From contig JBBRYM010000002.1 of assembly GCA_038237625.1 (NCBI GenBank), positions 1 to 64,000 of the forward strand: a stretch of 64,000 bases of DNA, written 5' to 3'. Under the pieces are notes generated by a model. That model was not told the origin of the DNA. It searched no databases and was given only the letters and a program-made list of their open reading frames with translations. Position numbers and translations under genes: made by a program. Of the stretch, positions 50,050 through 58,695 are shown piece after piece. Position 1 is the stretch's first letter; each line of letters starts with the position of its first letter. This stretch comes from JAWVFM01 sp038237625. GTDB taxonomy: Bacteria; Actinomycetota; Thermoleophilia; Solirubrobacterales; 70-9.

Positions 50050-50840
50050 GCGGGCTCCTCCGGCTCTGCTTCGAGGGCGGCCTGCTCCGCGTGGACTTGG
50101 TTCGAGCGATCGGTCGAGAGCCAGGCGAAGGTCTCGAGGTTGCCCTTCGGTCCGGGCAGGCCGGAGGAAGCGAACCCGAGCAGCGCGAGATTGGATCGCG
50201 ACGCGGCAGCCGCAACGCCCAGGAGCGCGGCCCGCCGGTCGTCCGCGTCACGGACCACGCCCCCCCGCACGCGATTGCGGCCAAGCTCGAACTGCGGCTT
50301 GATAAGGGCCAGGATCTCCCCCCCTTCGGCCAGGCAGCGCGATGCTGCGGGGAGGATCTTCTCCAGCGAGATGAACGAAACGTCGATCGCCACCAGGCTC
50401 GGCATGAACGGCAGGTCCCTGGGTTCAATGCTCCGGGCATTGACACGTTCTGCCACGGTCACACGGGGATCGTTGCGCAGCCTCCATTCCAGCTGGCCAT
50501 GCCCCACGTCCAGCGCGATCACGCGTGCGGCACCGCGCTGGAGCAGGCAGTCGGTGAATCCGCCCGTCGAAGCGCCGACGTCCAGGCAGTCGCGCCCTCG
50601 AACCTCGTTCCCGAACCTGTCGAGCGCGTTCGCAAGCTTTACCCCACCACGCGAGACGAATGGCGGCGGAGATTCGACGGTCAGCTCGGCGTCGGTCGCC
50701 ACGAGCTCGCTCGGGCGTTGGGCCACCGGGCCGTCGGGGCCTAGGCGCACCTGTCCGGCGCGCACGGAAGCGGCTGCCTCAGTTCGCGAGCGCGAGAGCC
50801 CGCGCTCGGCCAGGAGGGTGTCGATCCGCTGGCGGGTCAT
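50046..50840 (-). CDS. tlyA: TlyA-family rRNA 2'-O-methyltransferase
   Basis: 264 residues. The N-terminal S4 RNA-binding domain (RIDTLLAERGLSRSRTEAAA, VSRGGVKLANAL) precedes an FtsJ-like methyltransferase with DVGASTGGFTDCLL for S-adenosylmethionine and ALIKPQFELGR. TlyA methylates 16S/23S rRNA and confers capreomycin sensitivity in mycobacteria. ATG 50840 is used; the longer open frame upstream has no family sequence. Confidence 0.94.
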   Translation of the reverse strand: MTRQRIDTLLAERGLSRSRTEAAASVRAGQVRLGPDGPVAQRPSELVATDAELTVESPPPFVSRGGVKLANALDRFGNEVRGRDCLDVGASTGGFTDCLLQRGAARVIALDVGHGQLEWRLRNDPRVTVAERVNARSIEPRDLPFMPSLVAIDVSFISLEKILPAASRCLAEGGEILALIKPQFELGRNRVRGGVVRDADDRRAALLGVAAAASRSNLALLGFASSGLPGPKGNLETFAWLSTDRSNQVHAEQAALEAEPEEPA

Positions 50841-50933
50841 CGTGCAGAAGGTACTCGCAGGCGCCGCGGGCTTACGGATCAGTGTGATCGGCGTCACACA
50901 CAAAGCGCACATGTGTTCGTATCCTCGAAACAG

Positions 50934-51290
50934 ATGAGTAGTCGAGTTATCCCTCACACGACGCACGCCGCGGTCGAGATCGCCGGCGGCGCTTGGGTGT
51001 TGGTTGCCCCCTTCATCCTCGGCCTCGGCAATGCCGCCACGGTGATCAGCTTGCTCATCGGAGCGCTGCTGATTTCGCTTGCGGTCCAGGTCTCCGAGAG
51101 CGGCCGCCAGATCCCGCTTGGCGCACACGCCGGGTTCGACTACGCCCTCGCAAGCTTCGCCGCCATCTCCGGCCTCGCCATCGGCGCTCTCGCCGGCGAC
51201 TGGCGCGCAACGGTCTTTCTGGTCGCAGTCGGCCTCGCGCAGGCCGCCCTTACCGCATCGACGCGGTGGAGCGTGCCTGCCGGAGCCTGA
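50934..51290 (+). CDS. SPW-type membrane protein
   Basis: 118 residues with four predicted membrane helices: GGAWVLVAPFILGL, VISLLIGALLISLAVQV, ALASFAAISGLAIGALAG, and VFLVAVGLAQAALTA. The first helix carries the W-x3-APFxLG pattern of the SPW repeat family. Role unknown. It ends 57 nt before a strong terminator. ATG 50934 is chosen over a GTG-type start at 50913. Confidence 0.8.
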   Translation: MSSRVIPHTTHAAVEIAGGAWVLVAPFILGLGNAATVISLLIGALLISLAVQVSESGRQIPLGAHAGFDYALASFAAISGLAIGALAGDWRATVFLVAVGLAQAALTASTRWSVPAGA

Positions 51291-51347
51291 AAAAGGCTCG
51301 CGATCGGATACCCCGAAAAAAACACATATCTCTCCTCCCTGTACCCA

Positions 51348-51382
51348 GAGACGCCCCGCCCCCCGGCGGGGCGTCTCTTTTT
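51348..51382 (+). terminator. Strong intrinsic terminator
   Basis: 13-bp perfect stem GAGACGCCCCGCC / GGCGGGGCGTCTC with a CCCC loop, followed by five T residues. Confidence 0.95.
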
Positions 51383-51462
51383 GGCAATCCGCTGGCTCGG
51401 CGGGCCCCGGACACCCGTCCAGCTGCGTTTAGGGGAGGCCGCACCGCGGGTAGGTGGGCCGC

Positions 51463-51675
51463 ATGACTTATGGAGCAGCAATTTTCCTCATCGCCGCCGG
51501 CGCGATCATCCGCTATGCCCTGCATCTGAAGATTGCGGGCGTGGACGAGCACGTGATCGGGCTGATCCTCATCATCGCGGGCGTCATCGGCCTCATCGCC
51601 GCGACGATCCAGCAGATCAGCATGAATGCGGCAGCGCGTCGCGGTGCCGGGGATCGCACCGACCGGCGATACTGA
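51463..51675 (+). CDS. DUF6458-like small membrane protein
   Basis: 70 residues. Two membrane helices (AAIFLIAAGAIIRYAL and VIGLILIIAGVIGLIAATI) and a basic C-terminus (AARRGAGDRTDRRY). Matches the short DUF6458-type proteins of actinobacteria. Its stop overlaps the next frame (CTGA). Confidence 0.75.
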   Translation: MTYGAAIFLIAAGAIIRYALHLKIAGVDEHVIGLILIIAGVIGLIAATIQQISMNAAARRGAGDRTDRRY

Positions 51676-52406
51676 GCCGCACGGCCAGGCACGAACTGCA
51701 TATCGGCTGTTCGGGCTGGAACTACCGTGACTGGCGCGGGATTCTGTACCCGAAGGGCCTGCCTCAATCGCGCTGGCTGACGCGCTACGCGGAGGTCTTT
51801 GACACGGTCGAGATCAACGCGACCTTCTACAGGCTGCCCACCGAGAAGACGGTCCAGACCTGGGCGGACGAGACTCCCGATGACTTCCGCTTCGCGGTCA
51901 AGACCAGTCGCTACATGACTCATGTCTACCGCCTCAAGGAGCCCAAAAAAGGTGGCACCGGGCTCTTCTTCGAAAAGCTCGAACCTCTGCGGGCCGCCGG
52001 CAAGCTAGGCCCGATCCTCTGGCAGCTGCCGGAGAACTTCAAGCGCGACGACGAGCGTCTCGCGGGCGTTCTGGAGCGTGCCCCCGCCGGCCGCCACGCC
52101 TTCGAGTTCCGCCACCCGAGCTGGTTCACGGACGACGTGTATGCGCTGCTCAGAGAGCATGGCGCCGCGCTCGTGGTGGCCGACCACCCGAAGTGGCCAT
52201 TCCAGGCCCGCAAGCTGACGGCGGACTGGACCTACATCCGCCTTCACTACGGCCATCGCGGGCGCGGCGGGAACTACTCCGACAGCGAGATCGACACCTG
52301 GCGGCGACGCATCGCCGCATGGCGACGCAGCGCCGACGTCTACGCGTACTTCAACAACGACTGGAAGGCGTACGCGATCAGGAACGGTCGGGCGCTGGCG
52401 CGCTGA
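51672..52406 (+). CDS. DUF72 family protein
   Basis: About 244 residues of a TIM-barrel-like family, distantly similar to xylose-isomerase-type barrels. The family hallmarks are present: LHIGCSGWNYRDWRGILYPK, the FYRLP segment, WADETPDDFRFAVKTSRYMTH, FEFRHPSW, and YAYFNNDWKAYAIRN. No ATG or GTG fits upstream; a CTG overlapping the previous stop (CTGA) is the most likely start, which is uncommon. The last 29 nt overlap dxs on the other strand. Function unknown. Confidence 0.85.
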   Translation: MSRTARHELHIGCSGWNYRDWRGILYPKGLPQSRWLTRYAEVFDTVEINATFYRLPTEKTVQTWADETPDDFRFAVKTSRYMTHVYRLKEPKKGGTGLFFEKLEPLRAAGKLGPILWQLPENFKRDDERLAGVLERAPAGRHAFEFRHPSWFTDDVYALLREHGAALVVADHPKWPFQARKLTADWTYIRLHYGHRGRGGNYSDSEIDTWRRRIAAWRRSADVYAYFNNDWKAYAIRNGRALAR

Positions 52407-54381
52407 GCGCTGAACGGACGCGGTCGGCGACCGCAAGGCCGGTGAGCCCGACCTCTTCGTGGAGGAGCGCCGGTTTGCCGTGGGTGACGTAACGGTCCGG
52501 GAGGCCCACACGGATCACGCGCGCGCGGCCGCCGCTCGGTCCGACGGTGTCCTCGAGGTGCTCGAGGACCGCCGCGCCGAAACCGCCGGCAAGGACGTTG
52601 TCCTCGATAGTCACCAGGAACTCGTGGTCGGCGGCGAGATGGTTGAGAAGCTCCGTATCCAGCGGCTTTGCGAAGCGAGCATCGGCGATGGTGGGTGTGA
52701 TGCCGCTCTCGGCGAGCTCGGCCGCGGCGTCGAGCGCGACCTTCACACCCAGGCCGTAGCCCACGAGTGCCACGCGCTCGCCCTGGCGCAGGGTCTCCCC
52801 CGTTCCGATCGGGATCAGCTCGGCGGTCGACGGCATCGGGACCCCGATCGCCGCACCTCGCGGATAGCGGATCGCGAGCGGGCCATCATCGTGCGCGAGG
52901 GCCGTGCGCAGCATGTGCACGAGCATCGCCTCGTCGCGCGGCGCCATCAGGACGATGTTCGGCAGCGGGCGCAGGTAGGAGATGTCGAAGGCGCCGTGGT
53001 GTGTGGGGCCATCGTCGCCCACGAGCCCGGCCCGGTCCATCGCGAAGACGATGTTGAGGCTCTGCAGGCAGACGTCGTGAACGATCTGGTCGAAGCCACG
53101 CTGCAGGAAGGTCGAGTAGATCGCGGCGACCGGCTTGGCCCCCTGTAGGGCGAGGCCTGCCGCGAACAACACCGCATCCTGCTCGGCGATCCCGACGTCG
53201 TAGTACTGGCCGGGGAGCTCGGCCGCGAGCTTGTCGAGCCCGGTCCCCCCCGCCATCGCCGCGGTAATGCCGATCACCCTGCGGTCGCGCCGCGCCTCGT
53301 CGACTAGGGCATTCGCGAAGACCTTCGTGTATTGCGGCGGGTCCGGGGGCGGCGGGGTCTCAAGCTTCTCGATGGGCTCCGGTGAGTCGGTCTCCTTCTT
53401 CGGAGCCGGCTTGCGGTCGATGATCGACCCCGGCTTCGCGGCATGCCAGGCCTCCATGCCTTCGAGGCCGCCCTCTTCGGCCGGGGCGAACCCCTTGCCC
53501 TTGACCGTGTGGATGTGGACGACGACCGGCCGATCGGCGGTGAGCGCCTCGCTGAGCGCGCGGCGCAGGGCGTGGACGTCGTGCCCGTCGATGATCCCCA
53601 TGTAGGCGAGATCGAGCTCCTCGAAGAGTAGGCCAGGCGCCAGGTAGGACTTGATCGCCGCCTTGATCTCGGGGCCGAGACGCTCGATCTGACGGCCGAG
53701 GCCGAGTGGCAGTTTGGTGAGGCGGTCCTCAACTCCCTCGCGCGCGTGGTAGAGGCCGGGGTGAAGGCGAAGGCGGTGGAAGTTGCGGGAGATCGCGCCG
53801 ACGTTCGGGGAGATCGACATCCCGTTGTCGTTCAAAACGATGACGATCGGGGTCTGCAGCCCGCCCGCGTTGTGCAGGGCCTCGTAGGCGACGCCGCCCG
53901 TAAGGGCGCCGTCGCCGATCACGGCCACGACTTTGCCTTCCTCGCCGATGCCCTTGCGCATTGCCTCCTTGAGGCCGACGGCGTATCCGATCGAGGTCGA
54001 GGCGTGCCCCGCGCCCATGATGTCGTGCTCGGACTCGAAGATCGAGCAGAAGGGCGCGAGGCCCTCGTATTTGCGGATCGTCTCCAGGCGGTCGCGCCGG
54101 CCCGTGAGCACCTTGTGGGGGTAGGCCTGGTGGCCGACGTCCCAGAGAATCTTGTCGCGCGGAGAGTCGAGAAGGCTGTGCAGGGCCACTGCGAGCTCAC
54201 AGGTGCCGAGGTTGGCGCCGAAATGGCCGCCGATCTCGCCGATCACGTCGATGATCAGCTCGCGGGCTTCCTGCGCAACCTGCTGAAGCTCGGTGTCGGA
54301 GAGGCCGTGGAGGTCGGCGGGGCCGTCGACGCGCTCCAGTAGCCGGCGCTGCTTGCTGCTCGCTGCTTGCTTTCCACTCAT
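52378..54381 (-). CDS. dxs: 1-deoxy-D-xylulose-5-phosphate synthase
   Basis: The 667-residue thiamine-diphosphate enzyme that joins pyruvate and glyceraldehyde 3-phosphate, the first step of the MEP isoprenoid pathway. Seen: GGHFGANLGTCELAVAL, DVGHQAYPHKVLTGR, GAGHASTSIGYAVG, VIGDGALTGGVAYEAL (ThDP/Mg motif), the catalytic Glu region GIAEQDAV, and DRAGLVGDDGPTHHG. A Pro/Glu linker (about 325-350) joins the halves. ATGA overlap with the polyprenyl synthase upstream. Confidence 0.97.
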   Translation of the reverse strand: MSGKQAASSKQRRLLERVDGPADLHGLSDTELQQVAQEARELIIDVIGEIGGHFGANLGTCELAVALHSLLDSPRDKILWDVGHQAYPHKVLTGRRDRLETIRKYEGLAPFCSIFESEHDIMGAGHASTSIGYAVGLKEAMRKGIGEEGKVVAVIGDGALTGGVAYEALHNAGGLQTPIVIVLNDNGMSISPNVGAISRNFHRLRLHPGLYHAREGVEDRLTKLPLGLGRQIERLGPEIKAAIKSYLAPGLLFEELDLAYMGIIDGHDVHALRRALSEALTADRPVVVHIHTVKGKGFAPAEEGGLEGMEAWHAAKPGSIIDRKPAPKKETDSPEPIEKLETPPPPDPPQYTKVFANALVDEARRDRRVIGITAAMAGGTGLDKLAAELPGQYYDVGIAEQDAVLFAAGLALQGAKPVAAIYSTFLQRGFDQIVHDVCLQSLNIVFAMDRAGLVGDDGPTHHGAFDISYLRPLPNIVLMAPRDEAMLVHMLRTALAHDDGPLAIRYPRGAAIGVPMPSTAELIPIGTGETLRQGERVALVGYGLGVKVALDAAAELAESGITPTIADARFAKPLDTELLNHLAADHEFLVTIEDNVLAGGFGAAVLEHLEDTVGPSGGRARVIRVGLPDRYVTHGKPALLHEEVGLTGLAVADRVRSALSAPAPDRS

Positions 54382-55253
54382 GTCTGCCTCGTATGGATGA
54401 AGTCCGTCACGCGCCGCAGGTCGTCTGTCGCCGGCTCGGCTCGCTCGAGCGCCGCAATCGCCTTGGCACGCGATTCGCCGGCGAGCTCGCGGGCTCGCTC
54501 GAGGCCGAAGAGGCTTGGGTATGTGACCTTTCCATGCCGCTCGTCGCTTCCGTGTGGCTTGCCGAGCTCTTCGTCGGTGCCGGTGACGTCGAGGATGTCG
54601 TCCACGATCTGAAAGAGGACGCCCAGCTCCTCGGCGAATTGCCGGTACGCAATTGTCGCATCCTCCGCGATTCCGCCCAGGCGCAGGGGCACCATCACGC
54701 TGGCGGCGATGAGGCGTCCTGTCTTCAGCCCGTGGAGCGCCCGGAGAGTCGTGGGGTCGACGTCGGCCGCGTTCATGGTTACGTCGACGTACTGGCCGCC
54801 GACCATCCCAGCTGCGCCGGTGGCTTCGACGAGCTCGCGCAGTGCTGCGAGAACGCGCTCGGCGGCCCCTTCCTGGTCACGGACGAACAGACTGACCGCC
54901 TCGGCGAAGAGGGCATCGCCGGCGAGGATTGCCACGTCCTCGCCGTGGACGACGTGCGAGGTCGGGCGACCGCGTCGAAGCTCATCGTCGTCCATGGCGG
55001 GAAGGTCGTCGTGAATCAGTGAATAGGTGTGGATCAGCTCGATCGCGGCCGCCGCCGGCAGCAGGTCTGAGGGGTCGAGGCCGATCGCGCGACCCGTTGC
55101 CAAAGCGAGGACGGGCCGCACGCGCTTGCCCCCGGCCAGCAGCGAGTACCGCATCGCCTCGTCGAGCCCCGCTGCCGCCGAGGCGCCGCCGAAGTGAAGG
55201 CCGGCGAGGCGAGCTTCGACCAGCTCGCGAAGGTCGTCGGGGTAGCCCGTCAC
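54378..55253 (-). CDS. Polyprenyl diphosphate synthase (IspA-type)
   Basis: A 291-residue trans-prenyltransferase that condenses isopentenyl diphosphate onto an allylic primer. First Asp-rich motif LIHDDLPAMDDDELRRG, second FQIVDDILDVTG, with GGKRVRPVLAL and KTGRLIAASVM. The residues before the first motif (HTYSLIHDD) fit a farnesyl or geranylgeranyl product, but length is not certain from sequence. GTG start overlaps the 55-residue gene. The pair with dxs supplies isoprenoid precursors. Confidence 0.93.
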   Translation of the reverse strand: MTGYPDDLRELVEARLAGLHFGGASAAAGLDEAMRYSLLAGGKRVRPVLALATGRAIGLDPSDLLPAAAAIELIHTYSLIHDDLPAMDDDELRRGRPTSHVVHGEDVAILAGDALFAEAVSLFVRDQEGAAERVLAALRELVEATGAAGMVGGQYVDVTMNAADVDPTTLRALHGLKTGRLIAASVMVPLRLGGIAEDATIAYRQFAEELGVLFQIVDDILDVTGTDEELGKPHGSDERHGKVTYPSLFGLERARELAGESRAKAIAALERAEPATDDLRRVTDFIHTRQT

Positions 55254-55417
55254 CGGCCGGCGTCGCCGCTCGGCCGGTCGAGCTCGTTTCCCGCCTTGGC
55301 CACGAGCTCCGCTGCCTCGCGGGCGAGCTCGGCCGCTTGGGAATCCTCGGTGGCGGGATCGCGAAGCTCGGAGGCGATGGCACGCAGGCGCTCTGCGATC
55401 GGCTCGAGATCACTCAT
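55250..55417 (-). CDS. 55-residue helical protein at the xseB position
   Basis: Complete small gene MSDLEPIAERLRAIASELRD to the TGA at 55250. Overlaps nusB (ATGA) and the prenyl synthase (GTGA), so it is a true coupled cistron. Two amphipathic Ala/Glu/Leu helices are predicted (3-20, 27-45). In many bacteria xseB, the exonuclease VII small subunit, stands next to ispA and dxs, and its size and helix pair are similar, but no XseB signature is clear and no xseA is in the window. Call as XseB-like is tentative. Confidence 0.6.
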   Translation of the reverse strand: MSDLEPIAERLRAIASELRDPATEDSQAAELAREAAELVAKAGNELDRPSGDAGR

Positions 55418-55800
55418 TGCGCCGCCTCCTGCTGGCGCTCGCGCGCGGCCGTGCCGAGGACGCCGTTGATGAATCCGGGCGCCTCGGCCCCGCAGTAGAG
55501 CTTGGCCTGGTTGACCGCCTCGTCGATCGCCACCTCAACCGGCACGTCGTCGCGATAGCCGAGCTCATACAGCGCGACGCGCATGATCGAGCGCTCGAGC
55601 GGGGCGATCCGGTCGATCGTCCAGCCCTTGGCAAGGCGGGCGATCTCGGCGTCGATCTCATGCAGGTGCTCGTCCGCACCTTCGGCGAGCTCGCGCGTGA
55701 AGGGCTTCACGCCCTCCAGCAGCTCCGCGAGCGGACGGCCGGTGACATCGCGCTGGTAAAGGGCGACGGCCGCGTCGTGGCGCTGGTCTGAGCGGCGCAT
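55414..55800 (-). CDS. nusB: Transcription antitermination protein NusB
   Basis: A 128-residue all-helical protein that binds boxA RNA with NusE. Seen: AVALYQRDVTGRPLAELLEG, RLAKGWTIDRIAPLERSIMR, ALYELGYRDDVPVEVAIDEA, and KLYCGAEAPGFINGVLG. Normal length. It follows efp by 11 nt, the usual efp-nusB order. Confidence 0.95.
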   Translation of the reverse strand: MRRSDQRHDAAVALYQRDVTGRPLAELLEGVKPFTRELAEGADEHLHEIDAEIARLAKGWTIDRIAPLERSIMRVALYELGYRDDVPVEVAIDEAVNQAKLYCGAEAPGFINGVLGTAARERQQEAAQ

Positions 55801-55811
55801 CGCGGATCTGC

Positions 55812-56372
55812 CTAGGCGCGCGAGACGTATTCGCCGCTTCGGGTGTCGACCCGCACGCGCTGGCCCTCATCGATGAAGAGTGGTACCTGGATCTCGACGC
55901 CGGTCTCGAGCATTGCGGGCTTGGTGCCGCCGCCCGACGCGGTGTCGCCGCGCAAGCCGGGGTCGGTCTTCGCCACGGTCAGGTCAACCGCGCTTGCGAC
56001 CTGAACTCCGGTGGGCCGCTCGTCGACGTAGAGGACCTCGACCGTGTCGTTGGGCAGCACCCAGCGCATGTCCTCGCCCGCCGTCTGACGCGAGATTTCG
56101 ACCTGGTCGTAGGTGTCTGTGTCCATGAAGACCGCAGCCTCGCTCGAGTCGTAGAGGTACTGCATGCGCCGGGACTCGGTGCGCACGGGGCGAAACTTCT
56201 CGCCGGCGCGAAAGGTCTTGTCGATCACCGATCCGTCCTCGAGCTTTCGCAGCTTGGTGCGCACGAAGGCGCCGCCCTTGCCGGGCTTCACATGCTGAAA
56301 GTCGACGATCCGGTAGATGACGCCCTCGATCTCGACATGGGCGCCATTCTTGAACTGGTTGGTGGAAATCAC
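55812..56372 (-). CDS. efp: Translation elongation factor P
   Basis: A 186-residue factor that helps ribosomes through polyproline. ISTNQFKNGAHVEIEGVIYR and the tip loop VKPGKGGAF with the conserved lysine at 32 are present, as is the end SGEYVSRA. GTG start. It is 5 nt from the divergent ltrA-like gene, so their promoters must overlap coding sequence. Confidence 0.97.
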   Translation of the reverse strand: MISTNQFKNGAHVEIEGVIYRIVDFQHVKPGKGGAFVRTKLRKLEDGSVIDKTFRAGEKFRPVRTESRRMQYLYDSSEAAVFMDTDTYDQVEISRQTAGEDMRWVLPNDTVEVLYVDERPTGVQVASAVDLTVAKTDPGLRGDTASGGGTKPAMLETGVEIQVPLFIDEGQRVRVDTRSGEYVSRA

Positions 56373-56377
56373 GGGGC

Positions 56378-57601
56378 GTGAGCGTAGCGATGCACCCCAC
56401 GACGAATGGGGATGCGACGATTCCGGCCGTGAAGAGCGGTGAGCCGAAATACCGGGCCCGGCTCGGGGCTGTGCTTCGAGAGGGCGAGCAGGTCACTCCG
56501 CTGGAGCTCTTTTTCGACCTGGTCTTCGTGCTCGCGATCACGCAATGCACGGCGCTCATGTCGCATCAGTCCACATGGGAGAGCCTGGGCAGGGCGATGC
56601 TGATCTTCGGGATGCTCTGGTGGGCGTGGGTGGGATACGCCTGGCTGACCAGCGTGGTCGACCCCGAGGAGGGGGTGGTGCGTGGGGTGATGTTCGCGGC
56701 GATGGCGGCCCTGCTCATCTGCTCGCTGTGCGTGCCGCGGGCGTTCGACGAGCTTGCGCTCACCTTCGCAGCCGCCTACGGCGTGGTGCGGGCCATGCAC
56801 ATCGCGCTGTTCGTGATCGCGAGCCGGGAGAATGCAAGCCTGCGCCGCTCGGTCGCCGGCCTCGGGGTCAGCACCGCCGTTGCGGTCGGCCTTCTCGCCG
56901 TCGCGTCGGCGTTCGACGGCCCGGCGCAGGGATTCATCTGGGCGCTGGCGCTGGCGCTCGACATGGGCGGGCCCTTCTTCTTCGGCGCGGAGGGTTGGAC
57001 CATCGTTCCGGGTCATTTCGCCGAACGCCACGGGCTGATCTTGATCATCGCGCTCGGTGAGTCGATCGTGGCCATCGGCGTGGGCGCCGCGAGCCACGTG
57101 ACCGTGGGGATTGCGGCGGCGGCAATCCTGGGCATCACCCTCGCCGCCGGCATGTGGTGGACCTACTTCGACGTCGTTTCGATCCTCTCGGCTCGCCGGC
57201 TGGCCGAGTCGGCGCCGGGCCGCGAGCAGAACGAGACGGCCCGCGACGTCTTCTCTTATCTGCACCTGCTCCTCGTCGGGGGAATCCTCCTGGTCGCGGT
57301 GGGCCTGAAGAAGACCCTCGCCGACGTCGGCGACCCCCTCGGCGACATGCCGGCGTTCGCCCTCACTGGGGGCTTGGCGCTCTACCTCCTGGGTCACGTC
57401 GCAGTGAGGCTCAGAAACGCGCGCACGCTGAGCCGCCGCCGCCTCGGGCTCGCGCTGATCCTCTTTGCCCTCTATCCGGTCGCCGCCGCCCTGCCGGCCC
57501 TGACGATGCTGGCAATCATGACCGCGCTGCTCTGGGTCCTCATCGCCGACGAGACCCGCATCTACGGCGAGGGGCGCAGCCGGGTTCGCCACTCCGACTA
57601 G
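56378..57601 (+). CDS. Low-temperature-requirement A (LtrA) family membrane protein
   Basis: 407 residues, GTG start (an ATG four codons later is possible). About eleven hydrophobic helices. The family start TPLELFFDLVFVLAITQ and the block HFAERHGLILIIALGESIVA are clear LtrA motifs. Physiological role unknown; the name comes from a Listeria mutant. Its stop overlaps the opposing peptidase stop by 3 nt. Confidence 0.9.
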   Translation: MSVAMHPTTNGDATIPAVKSGEPKYRARLGAVLREGEQVTPLELFFDLVFVLAITQCTALMSHQSTWESLGRAMLIFGMLWWAWVGYAWLTSVVDPEEGVVRGVMFAAMAALLICSLCVPRAFDELALTFAAAYGVVRAMHIALFVIASRENASLRRSVAGLGVSTAVAVGLLAVASAFDGPAQGFIWALALALDMGGPFFFGAEGWTIVPGHFAERHGLILIIALGESIVAIGVGAASHVTVGIAAAAILGITLAAGMWWTYFDVVSILSARRLAESAPGREQNETARDVFSYLHLLLVGGILLVAVGLKKTLADVGDPLGDMPAFALTGGLALYLLGHVAVRLRNARTLSRRRLGLALILFALYPVAAALPALTMLAIMTALLWVLIADETRIYGEGRSRVRHSD

Positions 57602-58695
57602 GAGCCCGTCAGCAGATCCTTGGTGAACCGGGTGAGGATCCTGGGCCCGCTGTCGGTGACGATCACGAGATCCTCGATGCGGACTCCGAACTCGCCCGGC
57701 AGATAGATGCCCGGCTCCACGGTGACCGCGTCGGCGGCCTCGAGCGTATCCTCGGAGGCCTTGCCGAGCCGCGGGGCCTCGTGGACCTCGAGCCCGACGC
57801 CGTGGCCCAGCCCATGCCCGTAGAGCTCGCCGTAGCCGGCCTCGTCGATCGGCTCGCGAGAGGCGGCATCGGCGTCCTTGCCCTCGACGCCGATCCGGAC
57901 AGCGTCCAAGCCCGCTTGCTGGGCCGCCTTCACGAGCTCGAAGACCTCGCGCTCCTTCTCGCCCACGTCGCCCACAGCGAACGTCCGGGTGCAGTCCGAG
58001 CAGTAGCCGTCGACGATTGCCCCCATGTCGATCAGCAGCATCTCCCCCGCTTCGATCATCCGCTCTGAAACGTCGTGGTGAGGAATCGCCGCGTTGGACC
58101 CCGCTGCGACGATCGGACGAAACGACGGTCCCTCGGCGCCAAGCTCGCGCATCCGCACCTCGGCGGCAAGCGCCACCTCCCGCTCGGTCCGCCCGGCGAA
58201 CCCCCGCTCGTGAAGCCACCCGTAGACCTCGTCGGCGATCTTTGCGGCCGCGGCCATCGCCTCGACCTCCTTAGCGGTCTTGTGCCGTCGCAGTTTGGTG
58301 ACGAGGCCGGGCGCCGGCACCAGCTCCACACCCTCCTCCACCTCGTCGGCGAGCTTTCGCAGGTTCGCCACGCTCGTTTGCGAGTCGTCGTAGCCCACGC
58401 GGCCGCGCAGACGCTTTGCGAGGCCGGCCAGCATCCTGCCGCTCAGGATCACGGGCTCGAAGCCGTTCGCGACCTCGCTCCCAACGCGCTCGGCGTAGCG
58501 GAAGTCGGTGATGAACAGGCGCTCCGTGGCGCCCACCACGGCGAGCGCGCTGGTGCCGCTGAAGCCGGTGAGCCAGCGGGCGTCGGCGATCGCGTCGGGG
58601 CCGGAGTCGCCCGGGCGCACGAGGTCGCCAACGATCAGCTGATCGAGACCCGCGTCGGCTACCGCCGCCGACAGCTTCTCCGCGCGCTCACTCAT
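57598..58695 (-). CDS. Xaa-Pro aminopeptidase (M24 family)
   Basis: A 365-residue pita-bread metallopeptidase. Metal ligands: DMGAIVDGYCSDCTRTF (two Asp), YGHGLGHGVGLEVHE (His), TVEPGIYLPGEFGVRIEDLV (two Glu). The creatinase-like N-terminal domain contains WLTGFSGTSALAVV. ATG 58695 overlaps the aroQ stop. It lies between aroQ and efp, as in many Gram-positive genomes. Confidence 0.94.
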   Translation of the reverse strand: MSERAEKLSAAVADAGLDQLIVGDLVRPGDSGPDAIADARWLTGFSGTSALAVVGATERLFITDFRYAERVGSEVANGFEPVILSGRMLAGLAKRLRGRVGYDDSQTSVANLRKLADEVEEGVELVPAPGLVTKLRRHKTAKEVEAMAAAAKIADEVYGWLHERGFAGRTEREVALAAEVRMRELGAEGPSFRPIVAAGSNAAIPHHDVSERMIEAGEMLLIDMGAIVDGYCSDCTRTFAVGDVGEKEREVFELVKAAQQAGLDAVRIGVEGKDADAASREPIDEAGYGELYGHGLGHGVGLEVHEAPRLGKASEDTLEAADAVTVEPGIYLPGEFGVRIEDLVIVTDSGPRILTRFTKDLLTGS

